This document shows, one piece after another, positions 22,261 to 34,326 of a stretch of DNA of 64,000 nt. A program made the translations under genes and the position numbers. Positions within the stretch are counted from its first letter, which is position 1; every line of letters starts with the position of its first letter. The DNA is from Hofstenia miamia (lineage: Eukaryota; Xenacoelomorpha; Acoela), in NCBI GenBank assembly GCA_004352715.1, contig SCFE01000106.1, positions 53,698-117,697 of the forward strand, written 5' to 3'. The notes under the pieces were generated by a model. It searched no databases, had not been told where the DNA came from, and worked only from the letters and a program-made list of their open reading frames with translations.

Positions 22261-24600
22261 CTATTCAAAATGAAGAAGGGGCATTACAATAACTACATTA
22301 TTTTGTACAACACAGCACATCTTTTTAATACATTGCAGTTTGTCTGCCGGTATTTCTAAATTGATTTCTTCATTTGACAAATTTGAAATGCAGAAAATGT
22401 CAATTTTCGAGGAATTAAAGGCATAATTGAAAAAATCTTCATAGGTCAAATATTTTAATAATGTAATGCAAACCTTTAAAGGTTTCTTTGCAACGGTTAC
22501 ACTTAATTCCTTGTATACATACTTATTATATAAGAAATGATTATTTCCAGATTTTGAACTAATGCTTATATCATCCTTGCTTACAACAAGTTTGGACTTG
22601 CCAAATTGGCAAAGGTTGGATGAAGCTTCACAAATTCTCCGAATTATTTGTTCCATTGGCTTATTTGGACTACGCACATATCTAAGAGAGGTTATTAAAT
22701 TCAAATATAAATTTGAAATTTTTTACCTCTTTAAGCGCCCCAAATAACTTTCAAAAGAGAAGCAAGAAAATAAATCAAGGTTTCCATGTAATCCAACTTG
22801 TTCACCAATGTGAATTAAATTGTGAATATTGGAAACAATTTCAGTGCTATATATTGAGTTATATGACATAACAAAATGCACCAAAACTTGATGACATAGT
22901 TAACAAAATGTGAGTCTTGCTGAACAATCAAAGAAGCCTTGTACTAATGCATAACTCCAAGAAATGTTTGTAAGCATTAATTTCAAGAATATTACGCATC
23001 ACAACCATACCAGTATACTAAACATAAGTTTTAGAAGTGTGAACATATATATATATATATATATATATAATAATAAAAATATATATAATATCACTAAAAA
23101 TATTACCTTCTAAAAAAATCCGAAATTCCGCTGCTTTCCATCGATCAATTTCCTTAAATGATCTTGGTTTTCTTACGAACTCTGATGGAATGAATGGGAT
23201 TAAATCAATATTGCGTTGTGATATTTTATTTATTTCATTCCCTGACAATCGACAGCGAAAAGAATCTCGAATTGTTCCTATCCATATGAATATTAACATT
23301 CTCATTACAGATCTATAACAATTTTTATTAGATCATATTAAATATTAGATTTACCTAGACACATCAAATCTAAAGGCCTGCAGTCACCAAGATAAAAAAA
23401 CTCCAATTGTTCTAGGATTGAAGTTCCTGTGTGGTGTTCAGGATTACGCTTTGTTCTGAAGGATGAATTTGATCTTCTTAGAGCGTCTGTTTGAGGAAAT
23501 GATATTGTGTTAAGATATTGGTCCTCAACTTCACAATAATGCCAAGAAAAATAGTCATTATGATGTTCAGTAGATTTGATTAAACTTTTTGAAGGTGCAT
23601 CACAAATTATAAATGATAATATGAAGGGAATTTTTCTACCCGAAAATTGAATCCCAGAATTATGTAGAGATTGTACTTCTCTAACAAATTCCGACAAAAA
23701 TATCTCTACAACTGGCTTTTCCGATCCACAATAGATGCCTATCAATAAAATGGTTAAATTGATGTCTAAAAGTTTCATAAGAATTGGCCAAAATGTAACA
23801 GTATAGCTCCTAAAAAGCGGGAGACCATCTATGTTAATTCCAACTTTGATACTTGTAACACATGAAGTTGTCTCTTCATCTAGTATTGCTGCATAGTCAT
23901 TAAGAGTGGATTGAATTCCCAAGTACACATATTTTCCACTACCACAACTAACAGGTTGATGAATAATTCGGTTTGTTCCTAACAACGTTCGAGGATCCTT
24001 TGGCAATTGTGGAATGAAATCATTTAAAATAAACAATAACTTTCTTAATGAAGAATGGTTAATATTTTCTGTGATGCTCAAGTATTTAAGTTTATCTTTG
24101 AAAGATGCAGTTCTCTATAAAATGTTTACAATTGTTGCTCAGAATTATACTTGATAATTGCAATTTTATGTAATTCTGTTTTAAAATAGACGTTGCCTTA
24201 AAAGAATATAAGATGTTAGTAAAGTATGAAGAACAAATTGTAATAAGCGAAAAATGTAATAATCACTTAATTTTTTTCTTATTATTTGTTACAATTGAAT
24301 GGTATTTAAAATATTTAACTTTTGAGTTGCAAAAAATTCCTCTATTTCCTCATCTGTTTCTGAATTTTCTATGACAGAATCATATATTTGTAGATCTTAA
24401 GTATTAGACTCCAACTATTCAGACTGAAGTTCATGTTCATTAGATTGATTGCTATTCTGAGGTAAGATATCGTGTTGGCTTGAATCTACTGTGCTAACAC
24501 TGCACAACGAAATATTCTCATTAAAAAATTCAGAACGCACTTGACGCCTTATCCTTCTAACTGATGGTGTACTTGGAATTGAAAATAACTATAATTATAG
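22261..24600 (-). CDS. Transposase-domain protein, first gene of two-gene transposon, copy B
   Basis: Minus-strand, multi-exon. A decayed N-terminal piece (24600-24290) starts SVRRIRRQVRSEFFNENISL and holds two stops. The main block (about 24119-23355) has HSSLRKLLFIL, LPKDPRTLLGTNR, SIKVGINIDGLPLFRS, FWPILMKLL, LLIGIYCGSEKP and FIICDAPSKSLIK. An exon at 23312 to about 23115 has PSEFVRKPRSFKEIDRWKAA and EFRIFLE. A last exon (about 22704-22261) ends VIVMPLLHFE. This order matches an abundant but uncharacterised family of invertebrate transposase-domain proteins (recalled, not searched). A cysteine pair usual after the CDAPA block is replaced here (YFSWHYCEVE). I cannot assign catalytic residues. 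The N-terminal stops suggest that this copy is already damaged. Confidence 0.6.
23046..23070. repeat. TA microsatellite
   Basis: About twelve TA units lie in the intron between two transposase exons of copy B. Confidence 0.9.
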
Positions 24601-25070
24601 TATCTAAAAAATAAATATTTGAATGAGAAAATGTTTTTTCTAATAACGACTATTAATATCCTAACTCTGAAATAGGGAGCTTAAAACCATGTATATGTAT
24701 AACCATATATATTGTAACCATATTCTGATATCAATTGCAAATTTTCATTATGTAGAAGAATATTTATATTGCTGTAACATATTGTGACCATTAAATCAAA
24801 GACGTTTACTTTTTCATTATGTGAGGACGTTTTGGGGTAGTTTTTGTTCTCCTCAGATGTTATTGAATAATACAAGTAGTTTTATGACAAGTTTGCCAAG
24901 CATCATCTGATATTCAGTTTTCCTGGTTCTTTTTGAGAGCCCACCCTGCTCATCAAAACTTTGCCATCATAAGCAACTAATTACGTCTTACAAAAATTTC
25001 GTAGGGATGGGAAGGGTGGAAATATGTCAGGTTATACCACATTTGCTACGGGCCTACATTTGCCGAGTCG

Positions 25071-25973
25071 GAAAAATATAATAATGTGGGCTGTGGAACG
25101 GGTCGGGCCAACAATAAATAAACAGCTGGATAAAATGTGGTCCAAAAATTTTAAATAATCTTGCAAAAGAGTATGCTTTAAAAAGATGTCCAAGTATGTT
25201 GCCAGTTTGCATTGCAACTTTTATTCAACAAACTATTCCAGGTTCTTAATTTTTTTGTTTTTTCATATAATTCGGTTTGTTGAGTGTTTTGTATGATTCC
25301 AGTAGCAGACTGATTATTGACTGAAGGTTAAGGGCCAAGGTAAAACAAATGGGCCAAATTAGGCCTGGCCACCTAATTTTTAGGAAGTACATGCACTGTG
25401 GGCCCAGCCTTTCCAAAAACAACCAACCTTTTCCACTGTGAGCAGTGAAAATGTTATCCAATTGCACAACTCAACGGAAATATTGTGTAGCTGGCACTAT
25501 TTTTAAAAATTCAATAGTCAATCTAATTAGTCACAGTGTCTAAACGTACCCCAACACTGTGTTTATCTTGAGACAGCAATACTGTACGTTGTCATGCTTA
25601 AATAATGTTGATCTTTAAAATATAGTATTTCTATGTTTGTCATGAAAATTTTATTCAACATACACAAGTTTCATTTAAATCTTTCAAAATTGTTGAAGAA
25701 TTCATAGCTTTGTGGTACTAAAAGTACCTCAAACCATTGTTAGCAGTTAAAATGAATTAATCGTGATGTACACAACTGCTGATTTTCCAGATAAATTGCT
25801 GTAGAAATTGTGAAATATCTTGCGAATTTTAACCTCCTATATGTTTTTTTCAAAATTTGACATAATAATGTATTTTATGTACACTAACTACCACTTTGCA
25901 AATAGTACATAAGAGGCAAATTTTTAGCACTTGGCAAAATTAAAAATTTTTAAGGAAACAATTCCCAAGTAAC
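25071..25973. other. No gene seen
   Basis: AT-rich spacer. A GC-rich patch at 25330-25410 (GGGCCAAGG, AGGCCTGGCCACC, GTGGGCCCAG) stands out but has no recognised structure. Confidence 0.5.
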
Positions 25974-27009
25974 ATTTAGGCTGCTTTTGCGCTTATTTCA
26001 GGCTCCTTGACATTATTAGCTCTAAATCTTAAGAGCGTAAATTCAGCTAAAACAGATGTCAATCAAATTTTTATGTCTTTTGATAGCCATTATTTTCGGC
26101 TGTTGTTTACATAGTTCTAATTTGGCTGTTTGGGAGCCATATTAAAGCCAAAACATCTTTTGTGAACACATTTATTTGGAATTAGAATTTTAACAAGTGT
26201 GTAATTCATTCAATGCATCAAAGGTTGACTGGTAAGATTATATTTGTTTGCATATACAGTATGTTGTTTTATTAGCACAGATTGGCACATGCACTGAATA
26301 AAATGAAGGGACAAATTATTTACCCTAAACTGCATAAATATTTAATAATTTTCAAATCCATAGCAGTATTCTGGATGCAATAATACGAATTATTAGTTAC
26401 CAACTTACCCTTAAATATATTTTCTATGCAATTGTACATGATATTGTAGAAGTTTGGTCCTGAATTGCCTAATTTACATGTGTAGCCACAGAAATCATTC
26501 AAATTTTAGATCATTAGACAGGATATCTCTTATTATATAATAACAATGTTTACCTATTCTTGGAGTTCATTGATATAATGGTTTCGTTAATTGCTTATTA
26601 TGATGAGTATATGTTCAAGATTTGCATTGAAATAAATGAGATTGTTTTCCTGTTGTTAGGTATTCGATGAAATAACAAATCAAATATTTGGGTACATTGC
26701 ACTTTATATTCATTATAACTTAAAGGTAAACAAGTTGGTTTCTGTGTTTTGGAAATTGATGTGAAGAAAATTAGTTTCATCATATTAATACGCGATTATA
26801 TATATAAAATCTCTTCATAATTATTTTATTTATTTGTATACATCTATTTTATTATTGGAATTTATGCATTTTGATGATAATTATTTATCATCTTATTTGG
26901 ATCTCCATTTTCCCGAATATATGTCGAAAATAATACATCCATAGGCTTTTGTTAGTTATTCAAAAATTCAAAGAGATTTTTATAAATTTTTTACACAAAC
27001 ACTTTGTAG

Positions 27010-27690
27010 CAGTGTTGCAAGTGGGTCAATCCTACTTACCCACAACCCGCAGTGACCCACATTCAATTGGCCCACAACCCACACAGTGCTGACCCACTGA
27101 CCCATCCGAATGCAAAATTATAAAGTGCTACAAAACATGAAATAAATTATATTTTCTCGTAAAATTTATTCAACAAATCAAATCAGTTATATATGCGTGC
27201 ACAAGAACAGAAAGGGCCTTCTCGAATTCTGCTGCAAGTTGGCCTGGTAAAATCATGAATATAACACTGAAAGCAGGAAAACTTTTTCTGACTATGCTGA
27301 TGTTACTTGAACGACAAATATCTGGAGTGCAATAGCTGAAAGTATTGGATATCAAATTTCTTTTTATTCCAAATTATTAAAGGATCAAACAGAAGTAGAT
27401 TTCTGTTTAAAATTTTATGTTCAAAATTAACATAACTTCTGCTTTGAATTTCTTTTTGTATTCATCATGCATAAGTATTGTATTGTTTGGCTTAGTGTTG
27501 AAAATGCATACTAAAAATTAGCAAAGGGATCAATTCTGTGCATTTTTTTACAGAATACTTTTGTCGTTTGTGCTTACCATATTATCAATGATTTATAAAA
27601 TCGTGCTGTTTGTATTACAAGTGGGTCAACCCTACTGACCCACACTGACCCACATAAAAAGGTGACCCACGTGGGTCACTTGCAACTCTG
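27010..27690. mobile_element. hAT-like relic
   Basis: Ends are CAGTGTTGCAAGTGGGTC at the left and the complement of CAGAGTTGCAAGTGACCC at the right; CAG starts are usual for hAT. The 8 bp outside (CTTTGTAG and CTTTTTTG) agree at six positions, as expected for an old target duplication. GACCCAC repeats are dense at both ends. Minus-strand pieces near 27190-27310 may be the remains of the hAT C-terminal dimerisation region (LPGQLAAEFEKALSV), but this is weak. Confidence 0.5.
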
Positions 27691-27803
27691 CTTTTTTGTA
27701 TTCGCCTGAATATTAATGAACAATAAGCAGTGAATGGTGTATGTAAAGACGAGTATTTGTCTTTTAATATATACTTCCTTTTTTTCCTCATTTTTAAATT
27801 CAG

Positions 27804-29000
27804 GGCCGGCCTAGCCTACGCGGGCCCGGGGCAAAACATGACCTATAAGTAAACTGAAAAACTAACTATAACAACATCCCTGTTATAATAATTTGGGTTT
27901 CGCTCCCATATTTAGTTGTTGTAAGACTGCATATATATAGTGCTTGCATAGGCCTATGCATTTTGTTGGGAAATTATATAGCTTGCAAAATATATATAAT
28001 TATATCATGTTTGCTAGATAATATAATTAAAAATAATTTCATTCTAACAGTTTAAGATATCAGTTCTAAATCCAAAAAGCAGTTGCCTTGCAACTTGAGG
28101 ATATTACAAACATATTAATCATTTTAAAGAGAATTAAAGATTTTTGGCATAATTTCGCATTTTAACATATCTTTAAGCAACTTTAAAAATTTAGAGGCTT
28201 GGAGTGCAATATTAATCAACTGGAGGGGAAAAGGGGAAAAGCATGGAATTTTTCCGAATACCCTTTCATAGTGACTTTAATCAAAAGTATAAGTCTACTG
28301 ACATATAAATAAATTGAATTTATCATTTTAGAAGTTAACTGTCGGTAACAGAATCACAAGTGGATGAATACATTAAAAAAATGTTAAAAAATACCCCTCA
28401 ATTTAAATCAAGGTTTGATGTGTTGATATTATATTATCACATTCAATGTTTCTAACCATATGTTACTTTATTTTAGAAATTCAGGCGAATAGGAAAATTG
28501 AGATGGGGCTTATATATTTATTTTGTTTATTTGATAATTTTTTGTATATTGAATAATAAATGTTTAGTTGCTACAATATAGTGTATCACTGATTGTCGCA
28601 GAACATGATGCTTAGCTGCACTTCAGTGACAGGTTAATTTCTTACCTTTGTCTTATGTTTTGTTTTAGCTTTCAAATCGAAATAACTTTACGTAATCACT
28701 TGTGTTTCAAATATTTGAGGTAGATAATTTTTTTTTGTCTCAAAATAAACCTAACATATTACTTTATGCAAAATAAAATATTGTTGTTATGTAACAATCT
28801 ATATGTAATTGCCCCATCTCAATTATTGTTCTAGTGATCATTTCGTAAGTAGTTATTAGTTAATACTATCTATATAAATTTATATTTTAGAATAGCTGTG
28901 CAAAAGGTAAGCATTCATACTTATTTTTAACAAATTTAAGCTGAAGTCTGTTTGATGCTATAAAGGTCAGCTACTATTGTCCTTGATGCTATTTATTAGC
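27804..29000. other. No gene seen; isolated CAGGGCCGGC end
   Basis: CAGGGCCGGCCTAGCCTACG at about 27803 looks like the start of a hAT-type terminal repeat (a common CAGGGCCGGC form). No inverted partner was found downstream. The rest is AT-rich without recognisable coding sequence. Confidence 0.4.
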
Positions 29001-29777
29001 ATTTATTTTAACGTATGGTTTATATTTGTTTGGGCTGAGTACTGAGTTTACACTACCATTTAACAGCTAATATTTTCAAGGAGCCTAAAATAAAAGCAAA
29101 AGCAGCATTAAATTTTATTAGTAAATACATTTGCCAAGTGGCTGGTTTAAGGCTCTGAATAACCGCCTAAAAAGCGGAAAAAATACGCGCGTAATAAGTA
29201 TTAAAAAGGTACCAAAGTCGCGAGTTTTAAGCGCGTATTTACACCCATAAAAGAGCTATATTTAGAGCCCAAAATAAGCGCAAAATCAGCGTTAAATGTT
29301 ACTTGGGCACGACCTTGGCCCATATTTAATTATTTTAATGTCATTATAATATATGACTGCTTGCCTTCTAATTTCACATTATTTTTGTAATTTATTACAT
29401 GTGTTAGTAAAATGAAACGTAGAAATATGACAGTGTGCATAACTAATTATAATGCGTATAATCAATTTCGCAAATGCTAATCGACTACGTTAAAGTAATT
29501 CCAAAGAATATTGATTTCACACTAAAAGCGGGATGGAAAACCACATGGGTAATTGTGTCATGTCCATGCTGTAATTGAATTGCGAAGTGCTCGCTTATTA
29601 TTTGTTCTTATTATATTATGGTTTTTTATTTACCTCGCATTGTTTTAATTAGCTAGAAAATTCCTAAGAATATTGATTAGACAGCGCAGAGTGTAATGGA
29701 GAATTAATACATGTAGTTCTACCCGCCATATCTGTCTCGCTTAAAAGAACTGCGCAGTATTCACTTTCTTCTCTCAA

Positions 29778-29919
29778 ATGACCATGGAAGAATCCTTTAG
29801 TGACATTGAGAAGTATTTTTCAAAAGCAGAATTTCAGAGTTTGGGATTTTACGATATCCGCCTTAGTCCGTCAACAATTCTAATTCAATCATGTTCAAAT
29901 TCCAATTGCATTGTTAACC
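29778..29919 (+). CDS. Possible host exon with KRAB-like reading, next to piggyBac copy 2
   Basis: An ATG at 29778 opens MTMEESFSDIEKYFSKAEFQ followed by SLGFYDIRLSPSTILIQS. This is open to the piggyBac target site. The pattern FxDIxxYFSxxEFxxL loosely resembles the start of KRAB-type domains (as in PRDM9/SSX), but only over about 25 residues. A GTTAAC at 29914 could be a donor. GC content and codon texture are higher than in the surroundings. Identity uncertain; it may be a first exon, or chance. Confidence 0.28.
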
Positions 29920-32094
29920 TTAACCCTTATCGGTATGCGTGTTACATTTTGTAACATTTAAAATTCGTTTTGTTACTTTATCGAATTTATATAACCAATA
30001 TATTGGAAACTCCATGACGATCATCATCCAGAGTCAACTATTTGATGGAGGTAGTCTAATTAATATTATACCTTCTGTGTCTTCATGCAAACAGAAAAGT
30101 ATCCTCATCGGTATGCGTGTTACATTTTGTAACAATCCTAAAAATAAATGCAGAGCGAGAACTGTGAGTCACTGAGTCAATAATATAATTGCGGTGAACT
30201 TTCACTGACTGCCTGCCTGTCTGTCTAATTATAGTCTGTTTATTTATTCCTGCCAACAAATATACGCTCTAAACATTTGACTGCAGAATTATAATTTCCA
30301 AATGCTGAGACATAGAAGGTATAAAGAATTAGTAGTGCTGACCAGGTTACTAGAACTGGAAGCTGAAGAAAACACTGATCATTCTGACATTGATGACGAA
30401 AAAAAATACGCTGGTGTCCAGAAAGATATCCCAGAAGAAACATTTTGGATAATGCTTCACAAAATTTATCACATCCTCAAAATGATCTAGAAGCTTTTAT
30501 GCTGTTTTTACCCGAAGAGGTTATTCGTACAATTCAGATGTATACCAATCGAAAGGCAAGTGACATTCGTCATTCTGTACCTGCTGTGCGACTATATTAT
30601 ATGTCACCATTTTCTTATGAGGAGGTCCTTGCCTGCATTGGATTATTTTTATATGCTGGTGTACACAATGATAACTTCGCTAGTATTCAGGATCTGTGGA
30701 ATCCAGTTGAGGCAATGCCTTTCTATCGTGCAGTAATGTCACTTCAAAGATTCAAATTCTTTATTAGATGTGTACGTTTTGACAATTTTCGAAATCGTGC
30801 TGATCGCAGAAGAACAGATAGGATGGCTGCAATTAGTGAAGTTTGGAGTACATTCGTTTCAAAGTTGTCACAGTTTTACATTCCTAATTCAACTCTTACA
30901 GTAGATGAGCAGCTCTATGGCTATCGCGGAAAAATTCCAGGAAGAACATACATCCCCTCGAAGCCGCGAAAATATGGAGTTAAGATTTTCTGGCTATGCG
31001 ACTCTGAATCAGGTTTTGCGTTGAATGCAAAAATTTACTGTGGAAAAGAAGGAAATGAAGTTCACAGAGAACTGGCGAAAGATGTGGTAATGGAACTTTG
31101 TCGGCCATACTATAATTCGGGACGTGAGATAGTGACGGATAATTACTTTACTTCGCATAACCTAGCAATTTCTTTACTGCAACAAAATCTGACCCTTTTG
31201 GGAACAGTACGTAGTCATCGTGTTGAAGTGCCGGTTGAACTTAGAAGCAAACAACGTCCTATTCATTCTTCTTTGTTTGCCTACAATCATGAAAACCATA
31301 TTGTTTTGACTTCCTACATACCAAAGCGGAACAAAGTAGTAATACTTCTAAGCTCTTCCCATGCCGGAAATGAAACGGTGGCAGACTATGCGAACAAACC
31401 AAGAATGATTTTAGATTATAACCAAGGGAAAAAAGGAGTCGACCAAATGGACGAGAATGTTGAGAAATATACATGTCGCCGTAAAACAGTTCGATGGCCT
31501 CTATTGATATTTTTCAATATTCTGGATGTCTCAGCATTCAATGGCTTTCTTCTGAGACGTAAAGATGGCTCTACACTTACAAGAAAACAATTTCTCACAT
31601 CTCTATCCAAACAGCTCTGCAAAGAAAATGCAAGACGGCGATATGCAGCTAATCCTCGATTACAAAGGTCCACCAAGGAAGCAATTTTATCATTGGGCTT
31701 TGTTGAAGCAGACCCACGAGTTGAACACCCAGTTGCAGGAAGTGTCGGTCGATGCCATTCTTGTGGGAAAACAAGTCGATCAAAGTGTGATACATGTAAT
31801 CACTCTATCTGCCCACAACACAGAATAATTGTGAAAAGTTTAATATGTAATCTTTGCAATTAACATTTTCAGTTCAATTAACAGTTGAATACTATATGTT
31901 TGTAGCTACTGGTTTGTATGATGCACATAAATATTAACATTTTTCATTTTTATATAATATATCTTAAATAATAATTGATATTCTTTGATAAAACATTTAA
32001 ATAAAATAAAAATAATATAATCTATGTTACTGTTACAAAATGTAACACACATACCGATGAAGTAACTTAATTTAAGCATACCGATAAGGGTTAA
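29920..32094 (+). mobile_element. piggyBac element, copy 2
   Basis: TTAA at 29920-29923 and 32091-32094, with the same CCCTTATCGGTA ends as copy 1 but in the opposite orientation. The element (29924-32090) is 2167 bp, 170 bp shorter than copy 1, which is accounted for by a deletion in the transposase N-terminus. Outside the deletion the copies are nearly identical. Confidence 0.93.
30302..31863 (+). pseudogene. piggyBac transposase with frameshifting N-terminal deletion
   Basis: The start MLRHRRY matches copy 1, but the acidic region is cut by a 169-bp deletion near 30436, between sequences corresponding to IPAE and RRNILDN of copy 1. Because 169 is not a multiple of three, the reading from 30302 ends at 30490. 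The remaining 472 codons (30445-31863, from an internal methionine) stay open and keep all four catalytic aspartates and the cysteine-rich tail. Short AGAA microhomology at the junction suggests end-joining. A shortened protein from the internal start could in principle still be made, lacking the acidic N-terminus. The first 40 codons also carry several substitutions against copy 1. Confidence 0.88.
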
Positions 32095-32760
32095 ATTGAT
32101 GTTCATAATGTAATTGATTGCACTGTTTCTTAATGAAGTTGATTTTGTAACACTCTTATTCAGAGTTACTAAGTTTGGAACTTTGGTAACTGATATTATG
32201 GTTAGCAGTTAGCAGCATAATTAATAATGCATAGTTAAATCACAATTCACACTTTTTATCCGGAAAATTATATATATATATATATATATTGGATTCCTTG
32301 TACAATATTTTTTCCGTTACAGAATTTAGAAAATGCATATCAATTGTGAATCAAAGAAATGTGCTACCAATTCATTCAAAAATCAAATATAACTTGGATA
32401 TTTTAAAGTGATATATATATATATATATTGGATTGACATCAGATGACCAGATTAGTAATTCCCGCGCTATATCATTTCCCATTTAACTGCATCCCAGTTA
32501 TTTAACCATCTAATTTTAAGAAGACTGCAAAATAGACTAATAGGAGAAAATGACTTTTGGTTGCCCTAATAGTTAATGAAGAATTACCTTATTTCTCAAT
32601 TAACATCGACCTCATTCGGATTAAAATAAATAAATATTAAGTAGACCACGTCCTGATATGTCAGAAAAACTTGTTTTGTTGCATGACAACTTCCATATGA
32701 TGGAAAAATACAGCTTTTTCCTCGAAAATTTCATTTTTAAATCAAGTTTTTTCTCAGAAT
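32095..32760. other. No gene seen; two TA microsatellites
   Basis: TA runs at about 32270-32290 and 32412-32430 are each followed by TTGGATT. From 32755 to 32850 there is a cluster of CCGGTAAA, CCGGATAC and TACCGGATAA motifs just outside the ISL2EU-like element. It may be the end of another repeat. Confidence 0.5.
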
Positions 32761-32862
32761 CTGTTATCCGGTAAAATCCGGTAAATAACTTAAATTTTGC
32801 CGGATACCGAATATCCGGATCCGGTTGTGAAATTGCCGATTTTACCGGATAAGACATCTAGA

Positions 32863-33826
32863 ATGAGACTTAATCCTAGTGTAGTGCCACGTTTTTTTTC
32901 ATTTCAAGGGCAAAGTCTATCATCTCCTCGAACTTCTACAGAGAATCAATTAAAGCGACGATGCATTGATGAACTTTTATTTGAAGAACCTCCACCTACT
33001 CACTTTGACAAAGTTTGTCAAACAGAGGCTTTTGTGATGAATAAAGGTGTACAAACTGTAAGTACTATATAGTAAATTTAATATTGAAGTATTTTATTAA
33101 AAGATTATTTATTCCTTTAGAAATCAAAGCGCCTATCTAATGCAAGTATTCAAACTAATCCAGAAGCACCGGTTAGCGAAGATGCCTTAGATGTAGCTTT
33201 TGCCTCTTCAGCTTCAAGTACAATTTCAGATTACCTACCTCACTTATCATCAGATGAAGTTACACCATCACTTTATATGTTTTTTGCGCAATCCCGACAT
33301 TATCTTGGAATAGAATCAAATAACATTGCTGTCCTGAATGTTCTCACAAACCACATGTCTGCAAAAGAACTGTGCTTATCCAACTTAGAGGGTTTAACGA
33401 TGATTCTCCTAAAATGTCGCAAGAATTATGCTATTCTTGAATTATCCAATATATTTGAAGTATCGCAAACAAGCATTTCAAGAATTTTTCGTTATTTTCT
33501 AGTAGAGGTAGCAAACCTATTAAAAATTTTATTTTCTTTTCAGGTGACGATATAGTTAGAGCCGAAATTCCGTCTGTGTTCCAGCACAAATTTCGTCAGT
33601 CAATTCAATAATTAATCGTTTTGAACACAATACTACCATCAGGTACCTAGTTTCTTGCACTCTTGATGGTTTTATCAATTACATTTCAGAAGGCTATGGT
33701 GGTAGAATTTCCGACATTGAACATGTGCGTCAATCTGGTTTTGTGAATGCGTTACAACCCAACTCAAACGTTTTAGCAGACAGGGGTTTTAAATCAATTG
33801 AGAGTGATTTAAATCTTCCTTCCTGA
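32863..33826 (+). pseudogene. HARBI1/ISL2EU-type transposase (DDE_Tnp_4), three exons, broken
   Basis: Exons: 32863-33057, 33121-33507 and 33544-33826, with short GT-AG introns (63 and 36 bp). Exon 1 starts inside the terminal inverted repeat with MRLNPSVVPRFF. Such LxPxxVPxxF sequence normally follows a THAP finger, and none is present. Exon 2 holds a helix-turn-helix-like FEVSQTSISRIFRYFL. Exon 3 contains IPSVFQHKFRQ, then after a frameshift IINRFE (normally IIDxxE, so the first catalytic aspartate is changed), YISEGYGGRISD and VLADRGFKSIE. It stops at LNLPS, before the last catalytic region. It therefore has a frameshift, a lost active-site residue and a truncated C-terminus. Confidence 0.72.
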
Positions 33827-34326
33827 AACTATATAGACCGCCATCTGTTTCAAAATATTTAGTGTTCTGGGTTCACATGGAATGATTCCAATTTTAGCAA
33901 TTCCTTATTTAGATTATTTTTGCATTATTGCTAGTGCCTTATGTAATTTACAACATCGACTTTAATTGAACAATTACTATAAAATATTTGATTATTTTTA
34001 TATTTTTGGCAGCAAGTTATGCAATTTACATTGACTTTAATAGAACTATTAGTAGTAAATACCTTATCTAAAAATACATTGATTGTAAAAAACATTGTGA
34101 AGACACTTTATTTGTGTATATTATGCTTAATATAGATTCGTGCTGTAAGTAAACACAGCCATCTATTAGATGGAAAAATGAAGGTTCTAATTTTACCGAG
34201 TCTATGCTAATTTGAAAAATCAGATGCCTTAAATGAATATAATAAGTATAAAAATACTAATGTTGTTTAGCATAATTGAAAATGCTAAGATAAAAAAAAC
34301 ACAGGTAATGAAAATAATACAAAAAT

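Larger units (their letters stand above)
21400..25070 (-). mobile_element. Two-gene DNA transposon, copy B (fuller copy)
   Basis: Minus-strand element carrying a transposase-domain gene (about 22261-24600) followed by a DUF4806-type companion gene (21440-22116). The outer 5-prime region (24690-25070) matches copy A at 3891-4235, including a terminal segment with TAACCTGACATATTTCCACC. The 3-prime end lies in the N run ending at 21399, so the terminal repeats and target duplication cannot be checked. The order and direction of the two genes, and their pairing, are preserved in both copies. Confidence 0.7.
25974..29307. mobile_element. Region bounded by CCCAAGTAAC inverted repeats
   Basis: Left end CCCAAGTAACATTTAGGCTG (25974) and right end, the complement of CCCAAGTAACATTTAACGCT (ending 29307), match over about 43 bp, including a shared GCGCTTATTT block. 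A second inverted block near 29060-29115 also matches 25985-26035 (GCTGCTTTTGC and AGGCTCCTTGA). The end is therefore duplicated in inverted orientation on the right. No transposase of its own was found inside. A hAT-like relic lies within. It could be a fold-back or MITE-type element spread by later insertions, or two separate copies. Confidence 0.5.

Noticed and set aside
23046-23070. TA runs at many places considered as CRISPR-like or regulatory repeats
   Set aside because: Simple dinucleotide microsatellites; no spaced identical repeats exist anywhere in the window, and the genome is eukaryotic.
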